Below are positions 43,201 to 51,209 of a stretch of 64,000 nucleotides of DNA, in pieces. Both the position numbers and the translations under genes were made by a program. The DNA is from JACVCJ01 sp052437175 (GTDB lineage: Bacteria; Bacteroidota; Bacteroidia; CAIKAF01): positions 124,001-188,000 of the forward strand of contig JBQVOK010000003.1 of assembly GCA_052437175.1 (NCBI GenBank). The letters run 5' to 3'. A model generated the notes under the pieces. It worked only from the letters and a program-made list of their open reading frames with translations, was not told where the DNA came from and made no database searches. Each line of letters opens with the position of its first letter. Position 1 is the stretch's first letter.

Positions 43201-43682
43201 ATAACGGCCCAGCGCAGGTAACGGCGGTTGAGCGAATAATCTATGGCACGGGTAAAAGGGACGGGGCGCAGTTCGGCCGTGCGCTGTTCGATGGTAGCCA
43301 TGAGCAGACTGTTATCTGCCTGCAGATCGAGACTTTTTTTCAGCTGCAGGGTATTGAGTAGTTTATCTTTTACCGGGGCAAAGTGTGTACCGATAATGGC
43401 CGCCGCCTGCTCGTGACTGAGTGTTTTACCCAGGCGGAAGAGCCCCGAAAGCGGAATAAAGATATATTTGACCAGTATGGCCAGGAAAGCCAGTGCAAAG
43501 GAGAAAAACAGGATGGTACGCACTACCGTACCGAAACTCCCGAAATACTCCAGTACACTTACCGAAAGCCAGAGTGTAAGGCCCAGGCCCACGGTGTAGA
43601 TAGAACCCCGTAATAACTGGTTTTTATAATATTTGCGGATGAACGCATTTAATTTGCCGATAAGTTCGTTATAAGCCTGCAT
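40263..43682 (-). CDS. DUF4175 family large membrane-anchored coiled-coil protein
   Basis: 1139 residues. Two membrane helices lie near residues 26-46 and 53-76 and a third near 150-172. A large extracytoplasmic beta-rich part follows ('AVTGFKIKAEYPAYLNRSPEEFNG'). A very long charged coiled coil runs from about 510 to 790 ('KQKELEKKIEDLKKE', 'EELQKKQEEINKEFEDV'), then come Gln/Met-rich segments ('KQMQQMQQKLGEQMQKMAQQM') and another coil. This is the arrangement of DUF4175 proteins in Bacteroidota; the function is not established. It begins a leftward run that reaches the ABC gene at 35 kb. Confidence 0.85.
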   Translation of the reverse strand: MQAYNELIGKLNAFIRKYYKNQLLRGSIYTVGLGLTLWLSVSVLEYFGSFGTVVRTILFFSFALAFLAILVKYIFIPLSGLFRLGKTLSHEQAAAIIGTHFAPVKDKLLNTLQLKKSLDLQADNSLLMATIEQRTAELRPVPFTRAIDYSLNRRYLRWAVIPVIITFLLLFLAPSVLTKSTERLVLFGREFKPEAPFAFRILNTDLEAEENADLEVELKTEGPVVPADVYVESEGAQFRMRTGENGKFVYTFKNVRKNFTFRFFADGFYSDPYQVRVNPRAAVTGFKIKAEYPAYLNRSPEEFNGTGDLLVPEGTVLSWFMYTKNTQKVWVKTSADSVMVLSGGPSFNFRRRVNNTLPYAILPLHSGISNRDTLKYTISVVKDQFPAIDVQERADSVVSTMFYFLGNVQDDYGFRGLIFHYGITSGEGEPARYESKAIGLQSGSLKQAFLYAFNFRELDPKPGDKVHYYFSISDNDGINGSKTTKSAKRIYKIPTKEELRKQNSEASQSVKNSLTESVKEARELQRDAEKLNKQLLEKRNMDWQDKKRIEDLLKKQKELEKKIEDLKKENEINNFKKDQFTEKSEEERLKEEQLQKLMDELMSDEFKELMKKLEELNKTEDPKKAQEKLQDMKFNSEDLQKQLERTLELYKQMELEQLMKETVEQLNELAEKQKELAKETEKTKGNDPVKKEELQKKQEEINKEFEDVRKQLDDIEKKNSELEKPNEEIKNTDQQEQNIQQEQQNSQQNMEKGQNKKASESQQNAGDQMQQLSNSLQQQQQEMEDNNQEEDLESMRRLLDNLLKLSFQQENLIADLGKVNMDSPAYKEITRKQRKLQDDARVIEDSLFALSKRQVNLSGMINKEIATVKRGMSDAVSFLAERRVPNASTQQQYAMASINNLALMLSESIENSQQQMMMKKGGSSMGNKACKKPGQGNPSSSEQMKQMQQMQQKLGEQMQKMAQQMSKQQKEGQQQKPGGQSGQGQDGQPKPGERNSMNGQNSKEFAQMAQQQEQLRKMLQELAEKTADPDQKRMMQELAKRMEENETDFYNKKISSETMRRQNEIYSRMLESEKALREQDEDEQRESNSADDLIPDNIEKYLEWKKLQEGMKDVLRTVPADFVPYYRQKVQSYFNKSSI

Positions 43683-43717
43683 ATATGAAGTATAACGTAA
43701 AAATTAACGAATACTTA

Positions 43718-43725
43718 CAAATGTA
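43718..43725 (-). promoter_or_regulatory. -7 element of the DUF4175 gene promoter
   Basis: TACATTTG on the minus strand, 35 bases ahead of the start codon, with TTG (minus strand, 43747-43749) 21 bases upstream. Confidence 0.5.
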
Positions 43726-43762
43726 CGTATAAAGGCGCCAAAAGTTCAAATTAAATAATAGA

Positions 43763-43790
43763 TTGAATTGCTTATAAACTAATACCTTTG
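43763..43790 (+). promoter_or_regulatory. Promoter of the DUF6263-like gene / asnS group
   Basis: TTG (43763-43765), 17 bases, TACCTTTG (43783-43790). It places the transcript start after the in-frame codon at 43788 and supports the ATG at 43818. Confidence 0.7.
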
Positions 43791-43817
43791 CAGCTGAATA
43801 TCCCTAAACAGACACAG

Positions 43818-44681
43818 ATGAAAAGGAACCTGTTTTACGTACTGACGGCTACCCTGCTGCTGAGCGCATGCGGTGAAAAGCCGGTTTCCCTGCGCATGAA
43901 CCTGCAGCCCGGCCAGGAATACGAAGTATCGACCGCCGCGGAACAGACCGCTTCCATGACCATCTATAACCAGGAAATAACCTATACACAGCTTATAAAC
44001 CTGAACCATGTGTTCCACGTAGATTCTGTACTGCCCGACAGCCAGTACCTGTTTACCGGTTACCTGAAAAGCGTACGCATGGAAGTGCTGCCCAAAAGCA
44101 ACAAGGGCCTGGTACAGGGTTTTGTGTACAACAGCGAAAAGCCGGAGGAAAATAAGGGTTCATACATCTCTTTCTCCTACATTTTCAGCAAGTTCCTGAA
44201 AAAACCCTATGCCGTTCGGGTAAATAACCTGGGCGATGTACTGATGAACACCAAAACGGACGTGATAAAATCGATCGGTATAGATACCGTGGCCGAATCG
44301 AAAGACGCCCTGGAAGACGATTTTACCACCCTGTTTGCCGTACTGCCCCAAAAGCCTATACGTACGGGCGACAGCTATGAACGGAATTACACGTCGGGTA
44401 CGGAGAACCACATGGAATGGCAGAACACCTATACCGTTAAGGAAATTAATGATAATGAAGTTATTGTAGACTTTAAAGGGACCATTAAAAGTAAAGAGAA
44501 CAGCGCCGGACAGGCCACTTTCAGCGGGGAACATTCCGGAACCATGCAGATCTCCCGCGAAACGGGACTGGTAAATACATCCAGTACCAGCATGGCTATA
44601 CAGGTAAAAGATGACGGCGGAATAAACGCTGCCCCTAAAATCTCAGGAAAAGTAACGTATACTTGCAAAAAAATTAAGTAA
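43818..44681 (+). CDS. DUF6263-like lipoprotein
   Basis: 287 residues with a lipobox (LLLSAC, Cys about 17). The mature part is a beta-rich domain: 'LRMNLQPGQEYEVSTAAEQTASMTIYNQEI', 'LAVLPQKPIRTGDSYERN'-type segment and the ending 'GTMQISRETGLVNTSSTSMAIQV'. This pattern resembles the DUF6263 group (lipid-cargo-like beta barrels in Bacteroidota). The function is unknown. It is the first gene of a rightward group with asnS (14-base gap). Confidence 0.65.
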   Translation: MKRNLFYVLTATLLLSACGEKPVSLRMNLQPGQEYEVSTAAEQTASMTIYNQEITYTQLINLNHVFHVDSVLPDSQYLFTGYLKSVRMEVLPKSNKGLVQGFVYNSEKPEENKGSYISFSYIFSKFLKKPYAVRVNNLGDVLMNTKTDVIKSIGIDTVAESKDALEDDFTTLFAVLPQKPIRTGDSYERNYTSGTENHMEWQNTYTVKEINDNEVIVDFKGTIKSKENSAGQATFSGEHSGTMQISRETGLVNTSSTSMAIQVKDDGGINAAPKISGKVTYTCKKIK

Positions 44682-44695
44682 TCGATATCACAATT

Positions 44696-46084
44696 ATGGC
44701 ATCTGTGCAGATCAAACAGGTTTTGAAAGACGGCGCTCCCGGCACCGTTTTAACGCTTAAAGGCTGGGTAAAGACAAAAAGAGGAAGTAAGAATGTAAAT
44801 TTTATTGCCCTGAATGACGGATCCTGTTTTGACAGCATACAGGTGGTTGCCGATATTGAAAAGATCGGCGAAGACCTGCTGAAACGCATCAGCACCGGGG
44901 CCTGCCTGGCGGTTACGGGCACCCTGGTAGAAAGTCCCGGCGCCGGACAGAACGTAGAGATGCAGGCCGCACAGATCCAAATTTACGGTGAGGCCGACCC
45001 GGAAACCTTCCCGCTGCAGAAAAAAGGACATACCCTGGAATTCCTGCGCGAGATCGCTCACCTGCGTCCACGTACCAATACCTTCGGCGCGGTGTTCCGC
45101 ATACGTCACAACCTGGCTTTTGCCATTCACAAATACTTCAACGACAACGGCTTCTTTTACCTGCACACGCCCATTATTACGGCCAGTGATGCCGAAGGCG
45201 CCGGCGAAATGTTCCGTGTAAGCACGCTGCCTGCACAGAATCCGCCGCTGAACGAAGAAGGCGCTGTGGATTTTACCCAGGACTTTTTCGGTTCCGAATC
45301 GAACCTGACCGTTTCCGGACAGCTGCAGGCCGAGACCGGTGCCATGGCCCTGAGCCGTGTGTACACCTTCGGGCCTACCTTCCGTGCCGAGAACAGCAAT
45401 ACCGCACGCCACCTGGCCGAATTCTGGATGATAGAACCCGAAGTGGCCTTTAACGAGCTGGAAGAGAACATGGACCTGGCCGAGGATTTCCTGCGCTACT
45501 GTGTGAAATACATCTATGAAAACTGTGCCGATGACCTGGCCTTCCTGAACAAAATGTACGACAACGAACTGCTGTCGCGCATGGAATTCGTGATCAACAA
45601 CGCTTTTAAACGCATTACCTATACCGAGGCCATTACTATACTGGAACAAAGCGGGCATACATTTGAGTTCCCGGTTTCCTGGGGACTGGACCTGCAGAGC
45701 GAACATGAGCGTTTTCTCGTAGAAAAGCACTTTAAATCGCCTGTGATCGTTACAGACTACCCCAAGTCCATCAAGGCCTTTTACATGCGCTTAAACGAAG
45801 ACGGAAAGACCGTACGTGCCATGGACATCCTGTTCCCGGGTATCGGCGAAGTGGTAGGCGGCAGCCAGCGTGAGGAACGTTACGATAAACTGCTGGAACG
45901 TGTAAAAGACCAGGGCATACACGAGGAAGACCTGTGGTGGTACCTGGAACTGCGTAAGTTCGGAACGGCACCGCACAGCGGGTTCGGACTCGGTTTTGAA
46001 CGTATGATGCTGTTTGTGACCGGTATGGGTAATATCCGCGACGTGATCCTGAGCCCGCGCACACCGGGCAACGCCAAATTCTAA
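44696..46084 (+). CDS. asnS: Asparaginyl-tRNA synthetase
   Basis: 462 residues, normal size. An N-terminal OB fold ('TLKGWVKTKRGSKNVNFIALNDGSCFDSIQVV') is followed by class II catalytic blocks: 'FGSESNLTVSGQLQAE', 'YTFGPTFRAENSNTARHLAEFWMIEPE' and 'GFGLGFERMMLFVTGMGNIRDV'. It charges tRNA-Asn. A true AsnRS means Asn-tRNA need not be made by transamidation. It lies 14 bases after the lipoprotein gene and 5 bases before ribE. Confidence 0.97.
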   Translation: MASVQIKQVLKDGAPGTVLTLKGWVKTKRGSKNVNFIALNDGSCFDSIQVVADIEKIGEDLLKRISTGACLAVTGTLVESPGAGQNVEMQAAQIQIYGEADPETFPLQKKGHTLEFLREIAHLRPRTNTFGAVFRIRHNLAFAIHKYFNDNGFFYLHTPIITASDAEGAGEMFRVSTLPAQNPPLNEEGAVDFTQDFFGSESNLTVSGQLQAETGAMALSRVYTFGPTFRAENSNTARHLAEFWMIEPEVAFNELEENMDLAEDFLRYCVKYIYENCADDLAFLNKMYDNELLSRMEFVINNAFKRITYTEAITILEQSGHTFEFPVSWGLDLQSEHERFLVEKHFKSPVIVTDYPKSIKAFYMRLNEDGKTVRAMDILFPGIGEVVGGSQREERYDKLLERVKDQGIHEEDLWWYLELRKFGTAPHSGFGLGFERMMLFVTGMGNIRDVILSPRTPGNAKF

Positions 46085-46089
46085 ACGCC

Positions 46090-46686
46090 ATGTTCACCGG
46101 AATTGTAGAAACACTGGCGCAGATCACCGCTATACGCAACGAAGGTACCAACCGTACTTTTGTACTGAAAGCTTCCATACAGCCCGAACTGAAGATAGAC
46201 CAGAGCATATCGCACAACGGCGTATGCCTTACCGTGGACGCCCTGGGAGAAGACTGGTACAGCGTAACCGCTATACAGGAAACCCTGCAGCGTACCAGCC
46301 TGGCCGAATGGAAAGAAGGCGATTTTGTGAACCTGGAGCGCTGTATGCGTGCTGACGGACGCCTGGACGGACATTTTGTACAGGGCCATGTAGATACTAC
46401 CGGTACCTGCGAAAGCATTACCGACCGCAACGGCAGCTGGGAATTTGTGATCCGTTACGAGGCCACGGAACCTGAATACATTACCGTTCCCAAAGGCAGT
46501 ATCACCGTAAACGGCACCAGCCTTACGGTGGTAAAAAGCGAGAAGGGATTTTTTAGTATAGAGATCATTCCATATACCTACGAAAATACCGTTTTCCGTT
46601 ACCTGAAGCAGGGACAGAAGGTAAATCTCGAATTTGATATACTGGGCAAATACTTAATACGTTATATGGAACAGAGAAATCCTTAA
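46090..46686 (+). CDS. ribE: Riboflavin synthase, alpha subunit
   Basis: 198 residues. It starts with the hallmark 'MFTGIVE' and contains two tandem lumazine-binding repeats: first 'ISHNGVCLTVDAL', second 'ITVNGTSLTVVKSE', with 'GHFVQGHVDTTG' between. It converts two 6,7-dimethyl-8-ribityllumazine molecules into riboflavin. There is no FMN riboswitch in front; the gene is expressed from the asnS transcript. Confidence 0.96.
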   Translation: MFTGIVETLAQITAIRNEGTNRTFVLKASIQPELKIDQSISHNGVCLTVDALGEDWYSVTAIQETLQRTSLAEWKEGDFVNLERCMRADGRLDGHFVQGHVDTTGTCESITDRNGSWEFVIRYEATEPEYITVPKGSITVNGTSLTVVKSEKGFFSIEIIPYTYENTVFRYLKQGQKVNLEFDILGKYLIRYMEQRNP

Positions 46687-46701
46687 GCTTCTCTCCTTCC
46701 G

Positions 46702-47436
46702 TTGAAAAAAGTATTCGTATATACATCCATTATGCTTATTTTCTGTGCTTCCGTATTTGCACAGAAAGATATATTTCAGCCGGAATTTGGTTTCAGTATT
46801 ACGCCCAATACCCGCTACAGTTTCTCCACGCCGGATGGCAGCGTACAGATAAAAAGCCGGCCGGCCGAAAGTGCATTTCTCGGTTTCCGTTACCACCGGC
46901 AACTGAAGGAAGTACTCTATTTTCATACCGGTATCGTGTACAGCAGCATCAATCACCGGCATCTGCTGCAATACAGGGAAGGCGATTATACCTACAGGCA
47001 GGGTTTTAACAACTGGGGCAGCGGTTTCTGTATAAAATTACCTGCCGGACTGGAGGCCCGGGCCGAAATTAACAGCCGGCATTCCTTCAGCGCTGCCTTT
47101 TCACTGCTGCCCGTTTTCCTGGCCGGCAGCCAGAATGCGGTAAATACCTTTATCATGAATGCATCCGGAGAAGAGATACAGGTGCTGAACTACGTACGCG
47201 ATGAAATGAGCTTTTTCCAGCTTTTTGCCAGCCTGCGGATCAACTATAACTACCACACTTCGCCGGAGCGCCGCCTGGCCTTCTTTTTTGCTTTTGAGCC
47301 ACAGATCACCAAAGCCACACACTATACCCGCATTACGCTTATGCCCGGAAGTCCGCAGGAAAGCACATTCCTGCCCTTCCTGAACAACAGCAGTGTGCAG
47401 TTCGGTATGGGCTACGGCATTTCAAAAAGCCGCTGA
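46702..47436 (+). CDS. Secreted or outer-membrane barrel-like protein, TTG start
   Basis: 244 residues if the TTG at 46702 is the start. This gives a full signal peptide (KKVFVYTSIMLIFCASVFAQ), whereas the first ATG (46732) would cut it in half. The mature protein has alternating strands typical of small barrels ('SFSTPDGSVQIKSRPAESAFLGFRYHRQL', 'LFASLRINYNYHTSPERRLAFFFAFEPQI') and ends 'SSVQFGMGYGISKSR'. No family recognised. It follows ribE by 15 bases and is the last gene of that group. Confidence 0.6.
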   Translation: MKKVFVYTSIMLIFCASVFAQKDIFQPEFGFSITPNTRYSFSTPDGSVQIKSRPAESAFLGFRYHRQLKEVLYFHTGIVYSSINHRHLLQYREGDYTYRQGFNNWGSGFCIKLPAGLEARAEINSRHSFSAAFSLLPVFLAGSQNAVNTFIMNASGEEIQVLNYVRDEMSFFQLFASLRINYNYHTSPERRLAFFFAFEPQITKATHYTRITLMPGSPQESTFLPFLNNSSVQFGMGYGISKSR

Positions 47437-47453
47437 TGAAAACAAACGTTTCG

Positions 47454-47876
47454 CTATCCCTTTTTCTGCTTTTTACGGTCGCCCGGTAAAAACATAGCCA
47501 GCCGCGCCTTACGCGATTGCGGGGTTTCGAGTACCTCCAGCTTGATGTCGGTACGGCCCATTTTCAGGAAACCCAGTTCCCGGGCCGATGCCTTGCTGAG
47601 ATCGATAAAAGGGGAAGAAGTAACCGGCAGACGATCGTTGATCTTAACTACCAGGCTCTTGTTGTTACGCAGATTGGTAACTTTGGCGATGGTACCCATG
47701 GGAAGGAACTTGTGCGCCGCTGTAAATTTGTTACAATCGAAAATTTCACCGCTGGCGGTATAATTTCCCTGTAATACTTCTCCATACCATGTTGCTTTAC
47801 CGTAATAGGTCTGCAATGCATCCTGGTTGGGGGAGAAAGGCATTGTAGCAAACATTAAATACAGTAGTGTATTCAT
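47454..47876 (-). CDS. RlpA-like double-psi beta-barrel protein
   Basis: 140 residues from the ATG at 47876. A short hydrophobic start ('MNTLLYLMFATMPF') is followed by the RlpA domain: 'YYGKATWYGEVLQGNYTASGEIFDCNKFTAAHKFLPMGTIAKVTNL', 'VVKINDRLP' and 'IDLSKASARELGF'. RlpA proteins cut glycan strands that lack peptide stems at the septum. There is no C-terminal SPOR domain, and the signal is short. Longer in-frame starts exist up to 47963. The gene faces away from the C39-like gene. Confidence 0.8.
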   Translation of the reverse strand: MNTLLYLMFATMPFSPNQDALQTYYGKATWYGEVLQGNYTASGEIFDCNKFTAAHKFLPMGTIAKVTNLRNNKSLVVKINDRLPVTSSPFIDLSKASARELGFLKMGRTDIKLEVLETPQSRKARLAMFLPGDRKKQKKG

Positions 47877-48008
47877 AATTCTTAATTTTATGGTTGGTAA
47901 GACACATCTTTCAACTAAAACCGTGCCAAAAGTTTCACAAAGGAAGGGCTTAATACCATGCATGTCAAGTTTAACCTGTTATATAACAACATTTTAACAG
48001 CCTGTTAA

Positions 48009-48641
48009 ATGCCTGAAACCCGCTTCAGTCCAAGCATTCACGGGTGGAATTTCTCTAATTCCTGTTTCCCTGCCTACCGGTATACAATACCACTTTTTCC
48101 CTATGCCCGATGGGGTAAAAGTGAACGCGGACTCTGCGGCGGTATGGTATTTTCGGCACTCGATCTGTACCTGGCCACACAGCCTGTTCCACGCATACAG
48201 ACATTGAAAACCGATGATTCCGACCCGCTTTTCCGCTACCTGGTACAACGGCTTTTTGACAGTTTTACGGCTCCTGATGTAGCTCAGTATTACCGGCTGC
48301 AGCATCCCTGGTGCGGTAAAAAAACGCGGGAAGCCCACAGTACAGAACAGCTGCAGCATATACTTGCCGGACTGGATGCAGGAACTCCGGTACCCTTTAC
48401 GCTTATTCTCCTTCGTTCCTGGAATCCCGATCGCCTGGGCGAAAATCACCAGGTACTGGCCACGGGATATTCCGTTGAAAATGAACATATAAAAATACGC
48501 ATTTACGATCCTAATTATCCCAACCAGGACCGCTACGTACAGTTCAGCAATAAAAAACCCGTGCAGATCTTCATGCACGGGCAGCCTGTACAGGCTATTC
48601 ATAAAATGCGGTACACGCAGAAGGATCCGCCTGCGCTCTGA
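48009..48641 (+). CDS. Putative C39/papain-like cysteine peptidase, no signal peptide
   Basis: 210 residues. The likely catalytic Cys is C43 in 'ERGLCGGMVFSALDLYLA', His is H147 in 'GENHQVLATGYSVEN', and the third residue is D167 or N169 in 'IRIYDPNYPNQD'. The order and spacing match the C39-like peptidase fold. It has no signal peptide or transporter domain, unlike bacteriocin-processing C39 enzymes, and no Gly-Gly peptide gene is nearby. The target is unknown. Its stop abuts that of the M28 peptidase gene. Confidence 0.6.
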   Translation: MPETRFSPSIHGWNFSNSCFPAYRYTIPLFPYARWGKSERGLCGGMVFSALDLYLATQPVPRIQTLKTDDSDPLFRYLVQRLFDSFTAPDVAQYYRLQHPWCGKKTREAHSTEQLQHILAGLDAGTPVPFTLILLRSWNPDRLGENHQVLATGYSVENEHIKIRIYDPNYPNQDRYVQFSNKKPVQIFMHGQPVQAIHKMRYTQKDPPAL

Positions 48642-50216
48642 TCATTTCTTATTACTGTCCACCACCGGGCGTTTGTCGCGGTTGGCTATGTCCCAGGCGG
48701 TATAGAATACCAGGCGGGTAATGGTTTCCATTTTGCCGTAATGCAGTTTATCGGGGGTATCGGTAGGTTTGTGATAATCTGCGTGCACACCGGTAAAATA
48801 GAATATGACCGGGATACCGTTCTTGGCAAAATTGTAGTGATCGCTGCGGTAGTAAAAACGGTTCTTGTCCTTTTCGTCATTAAAGGTATAGTCCAGGTCT
48901 ATTTTAGTATATGCATTGTTATTGTTCTCATTGGCGGCATGCAGTTCAGAGCTCAGCTTATCGCTGCCGATGATATATACGTAATTGGTATCGTTCTCAT
49001 GGTTCTTATCCATGCGGCCGATCATATCAATATTCAGGTTGCATACGGTCTCAGCAAGGGGAAATACCGGGTTTTCCGCATAATATTCAGAACCCAGCAG
49101 GCCTTTTTCTTCCCCGCTTACCGGCATAATGAGTATGCTGCGGCGCGGACCCTTCCCGGCTTTTTTAGCCAGTGCAAAAGCTTCGGCAATTTCCAGTATG
49201 GCCGCTGTACCGCTGCCGTCGTCATCGGCTCCGTAATAGATATCGTTACCCTGTTTACCCAGGTGATCGTAATGTGCAGTAATGATCAGCAGCTCATCTT
49301 TCAGGTCGGTACCTTCAATATAGCCCAGTACGTTCTCACCGGTGATCTGGGTACGCTTACGTTCTACCAGGATCTTACCTGTGGCGGGGAATTCAAAAGA
49401 AAAGGTCTTTGATTTTTTACGGTATTGCTCGCGCAGGTAATCGTACGTGTATTTGGGATTATAGGAAGTGAACAGGGCAGAGGCCATCTCTTTGGAGATA
49501 TAGAACACCGGGTAGATATCCGGGCGTTCTTCACCGGCATGCATGGTACGCGGTTTTTCGAGCCAGTGCCCGTATTTTTCCACATCGTTGGAAAGGTTCT
49601 TGGCAATTTCGATCACGGCCACGGCGCCCAGTTCCTGTGCCAGCTCTACTTTTTTCTTAAAGTCAGAGGTCCATTCAGAAAGCTGTGCCGTACCTGTAAT
49701 GCGGGATATACCTGCTTTATCGATCGGTTCATCTTCCAGTATGAGTACAATTTTACCCTTTACGTCCAGGTCCTTATAATCGTTGTACTTCATGGCATCT
49801 TCTTTGATACCGAAGCCGGCAAATACCAGGGAACTGAAGTCGAGACGGAGATCGTTGACGCTGTTGAAGCAGTAAAAGTCCTTCATGAACGCATAAGACA
49901 CATTGTTAATGTCCATGGCCACGGTGCCTGTATATTCCTCTTTTAAAGGAAACACCTGCAGGTAGCCCACGTTCTCGATCACCGGAGGCAGTCCCAGCTG
50001 TACAAATTCGTCCTGGAGGAATTCAGCACACTTTTTCTGGCCCATTTTACCGGTTTCCCGGCCTTCGAACTCTTCGCCGGCCAGTTTATACACATAACTT
50101 TTCAGTTCGCCCGAAGTAATGGAATTACCAAACGTAACCGCATCGGGAGAGGCCTGTGCAAAAAGAGCGGCCACGGATACCGTGCAGGCAGAAAGCAAGA
50201 GACTTATTTTCTTCAT
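48642..50216 (-). CDS. M28 family metallopeptidase, exported
   Basis: 524 residues with a signal peptide (...SVAALFAQ). A PA-type inserted domain is in the first half ('KIVLILEDEPIDKAGISRITG'). The di-zinc site follows: H-Y-D in 'IITAHYDHLGKQ', bridging Asp in 'GADDDGSGTAAIL', Glu pair in 'PVSGEEKGLLGSEYY', Asp in 'NLNIDMIGR' and a late His in 'YRSDHYNF'. It is an aminopeptidase by family. It lacks a T9SS tail, so it probably acts in the periplasm. It starts 18 bases after rpiB on the same strand. Confidence 0.92.
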   Translation of the reverse strand: MKKISLLLSACTVSVAALFAQASPDAVTFGNSITSGELKSYVYKLAGEEFEGRETGKMGQKKCAEFLQDEFVQLGLPPVIENVGYLQVFPLKEEYTGTVAMDINNVSYAFMKDFYCFNSVNDLRLDFSSLVFAGFGIKEDAMKYNDYKDLDVKGKIVLILEDEPIDKAGISRITGTAQLSEWTSDFKKKVELAQELGAVAVIEIAKNLSNDVEKYGHWLEKPRTMHAGEERPDIYPVFYISKEMASALFTSYNPKYTYDYLREQYRKKSKTFSFEFPATGKILVERKRTQITGENVLGYIEGTDLKDELLIITAHYDHLGKQGNDIYYGADDDGSGTAAILEIAEAFALAKKAGKGPRRSILIMPVSGEEKGLLGSEYYAENPVFPLAETVCNLNIDMIGRMDKNHENDTNYVYIIGSDKLSSELHAANENNNNAYTKIDLDYTFNDEKDKNRFYYRSDHYNFAKNGIPVIFYFTGVHADYHKPTDTPDKLHYGKMETITRLVFYTAWDIANRDKRPVVDSNKK

Positions 50217-50234
50217 GAAAGTATAAGGGAATGA

Positions 50235-50681
50235 TTAAAAGTGTTCGATCTTTTCGATACGGCGTTCGTGGCGTCCACCTTCAAAAGCCGTGTGCAGAAA
50301 GGCGTATACGATCTCGCGGGCCTGTTCTTCCGTAATAAAACGGGCAGGCAGTGCACATACGTTGGCATTGTTATGGGCGCGTGCCAGTTCGGCGATCTCG
50401 CGTTCCCAGCACAGCGCGCTGCGTATACCATCGTGCTTGTTGGCTGTGATGTTAACACCATTGCCGCTGCCGCACACTACGATACCAAAATCGAAACGGT
50501 GGTTTGCAACCGCTTCGGCCAGGGGATGCACATAATCGGCATAATCGGTGCTTTCACTGCTGTGTGTTCCGAAGTCTTCCAGCATGGTATATCCTTCTTC
50601 TTTCAGAAAACGGATGATATTTTCTTTCAGTTCGAAGCCTGCATGATCGGCGGCAAAAGCTATTTTCTTTTCCTTTTCCAT
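50235..50681 (-). CDS. rpiB: Ribose 5-phosphate isomerase B
   Basis: 148 residues from 'MEKEKKIAFAADHAGFELKE' (an upstream ATG at 50693 would add four residues). The family blocks are 'AADHAG', 'DFGIVVCGSGNGVNITANKHDGIRSALCW' with the catalytic Cys in CGSGNG, and 'ANVCALPARFI'. It interconverts ribose 5-phosphate and ribulose 5-phosphate in the pentose phosphate pathway. It is co-directional with the M28 peptidase gene. The AT-rich non-coding stretch begins just upstream. Confidence 0.95.
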   Translation of the reverse strand: MEKEKKIAFAADHAGFELKENIIRFLKEEGYTMLEDFGTHSSESTDYADYVHPLAEAVANHRFDFGIVVCGSGNGVNITANKHDGIRSALCWEREIAELARAHNNANVCALPARFITEEQAREIVYAFLHTAFEGGRHERRIEKIEHF

Positions 50682-50693
50682 GGTATGATGCAT

Positions 50694-51209
50694 ATTTGTT
50701 TGTACACTGTGTAAAAACTATTCAAAGGTTGTAAATAATCTGTGAATAACCTTCAAAAAAACGATTTTGTTATTCATTAAAATGGTTTATGAATATGAAC
50801 AATCTGTTGCCGGGGTTGAAACTTATGGAAAGTTATGACGTACATCTAAGGGTGGTTTTTGACAGGCACCCGGAAGAGAAAACGGAGCTATTTATGAAGA
50901 ACAGGCCTGTTCAAAGCCGGTGTTAATAACTCAATAACCCCTTCATTCTTACTTTTTCATCGTCTGATAACCTATTTGCAAATTGTTTAAACAATGCTTT
51001 TCTGTAAAAATACAAATTCCCGTCACATAAAGTTTACACAGAATTAACATACCATATAATAAAACCATAATCTTTTTAAAAAATACTATATGTTATTAAT
51101 GGTTCCGGGGGTTCATAACAAAAACAGCAAAATTCCGGGGCCGGCGCGCGAAAAAATTGAACTTTGTACCGGTATATGTGTAAAACCCTATTAAGATAAA
51201 GTAACAGCG
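50694..51209. other. 516-bp AT-rich non-coding region with DnaA-box-like cluster (origin candidate)
   Basis: No convincing gene lies here. Three words in the same orientation resemble the DnaA box complement TGTGnATAA within 42 bases: TGTGTAAAA (50708-50716, one mismatch), TGTAAATAA (50730-50738, one mismatch) and TGTGAATAA (50741-50749, exact). A fourth, TGTTAATAA, is at 50921-50929 (one mismatch). AT-rich segments follow (about 50751-50800 and 51000-51110). Two parS-like sites lie 12 kb away. The region also must contain the promoters of rpiB and the macroglobulin gene. Confidence 0.3.
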
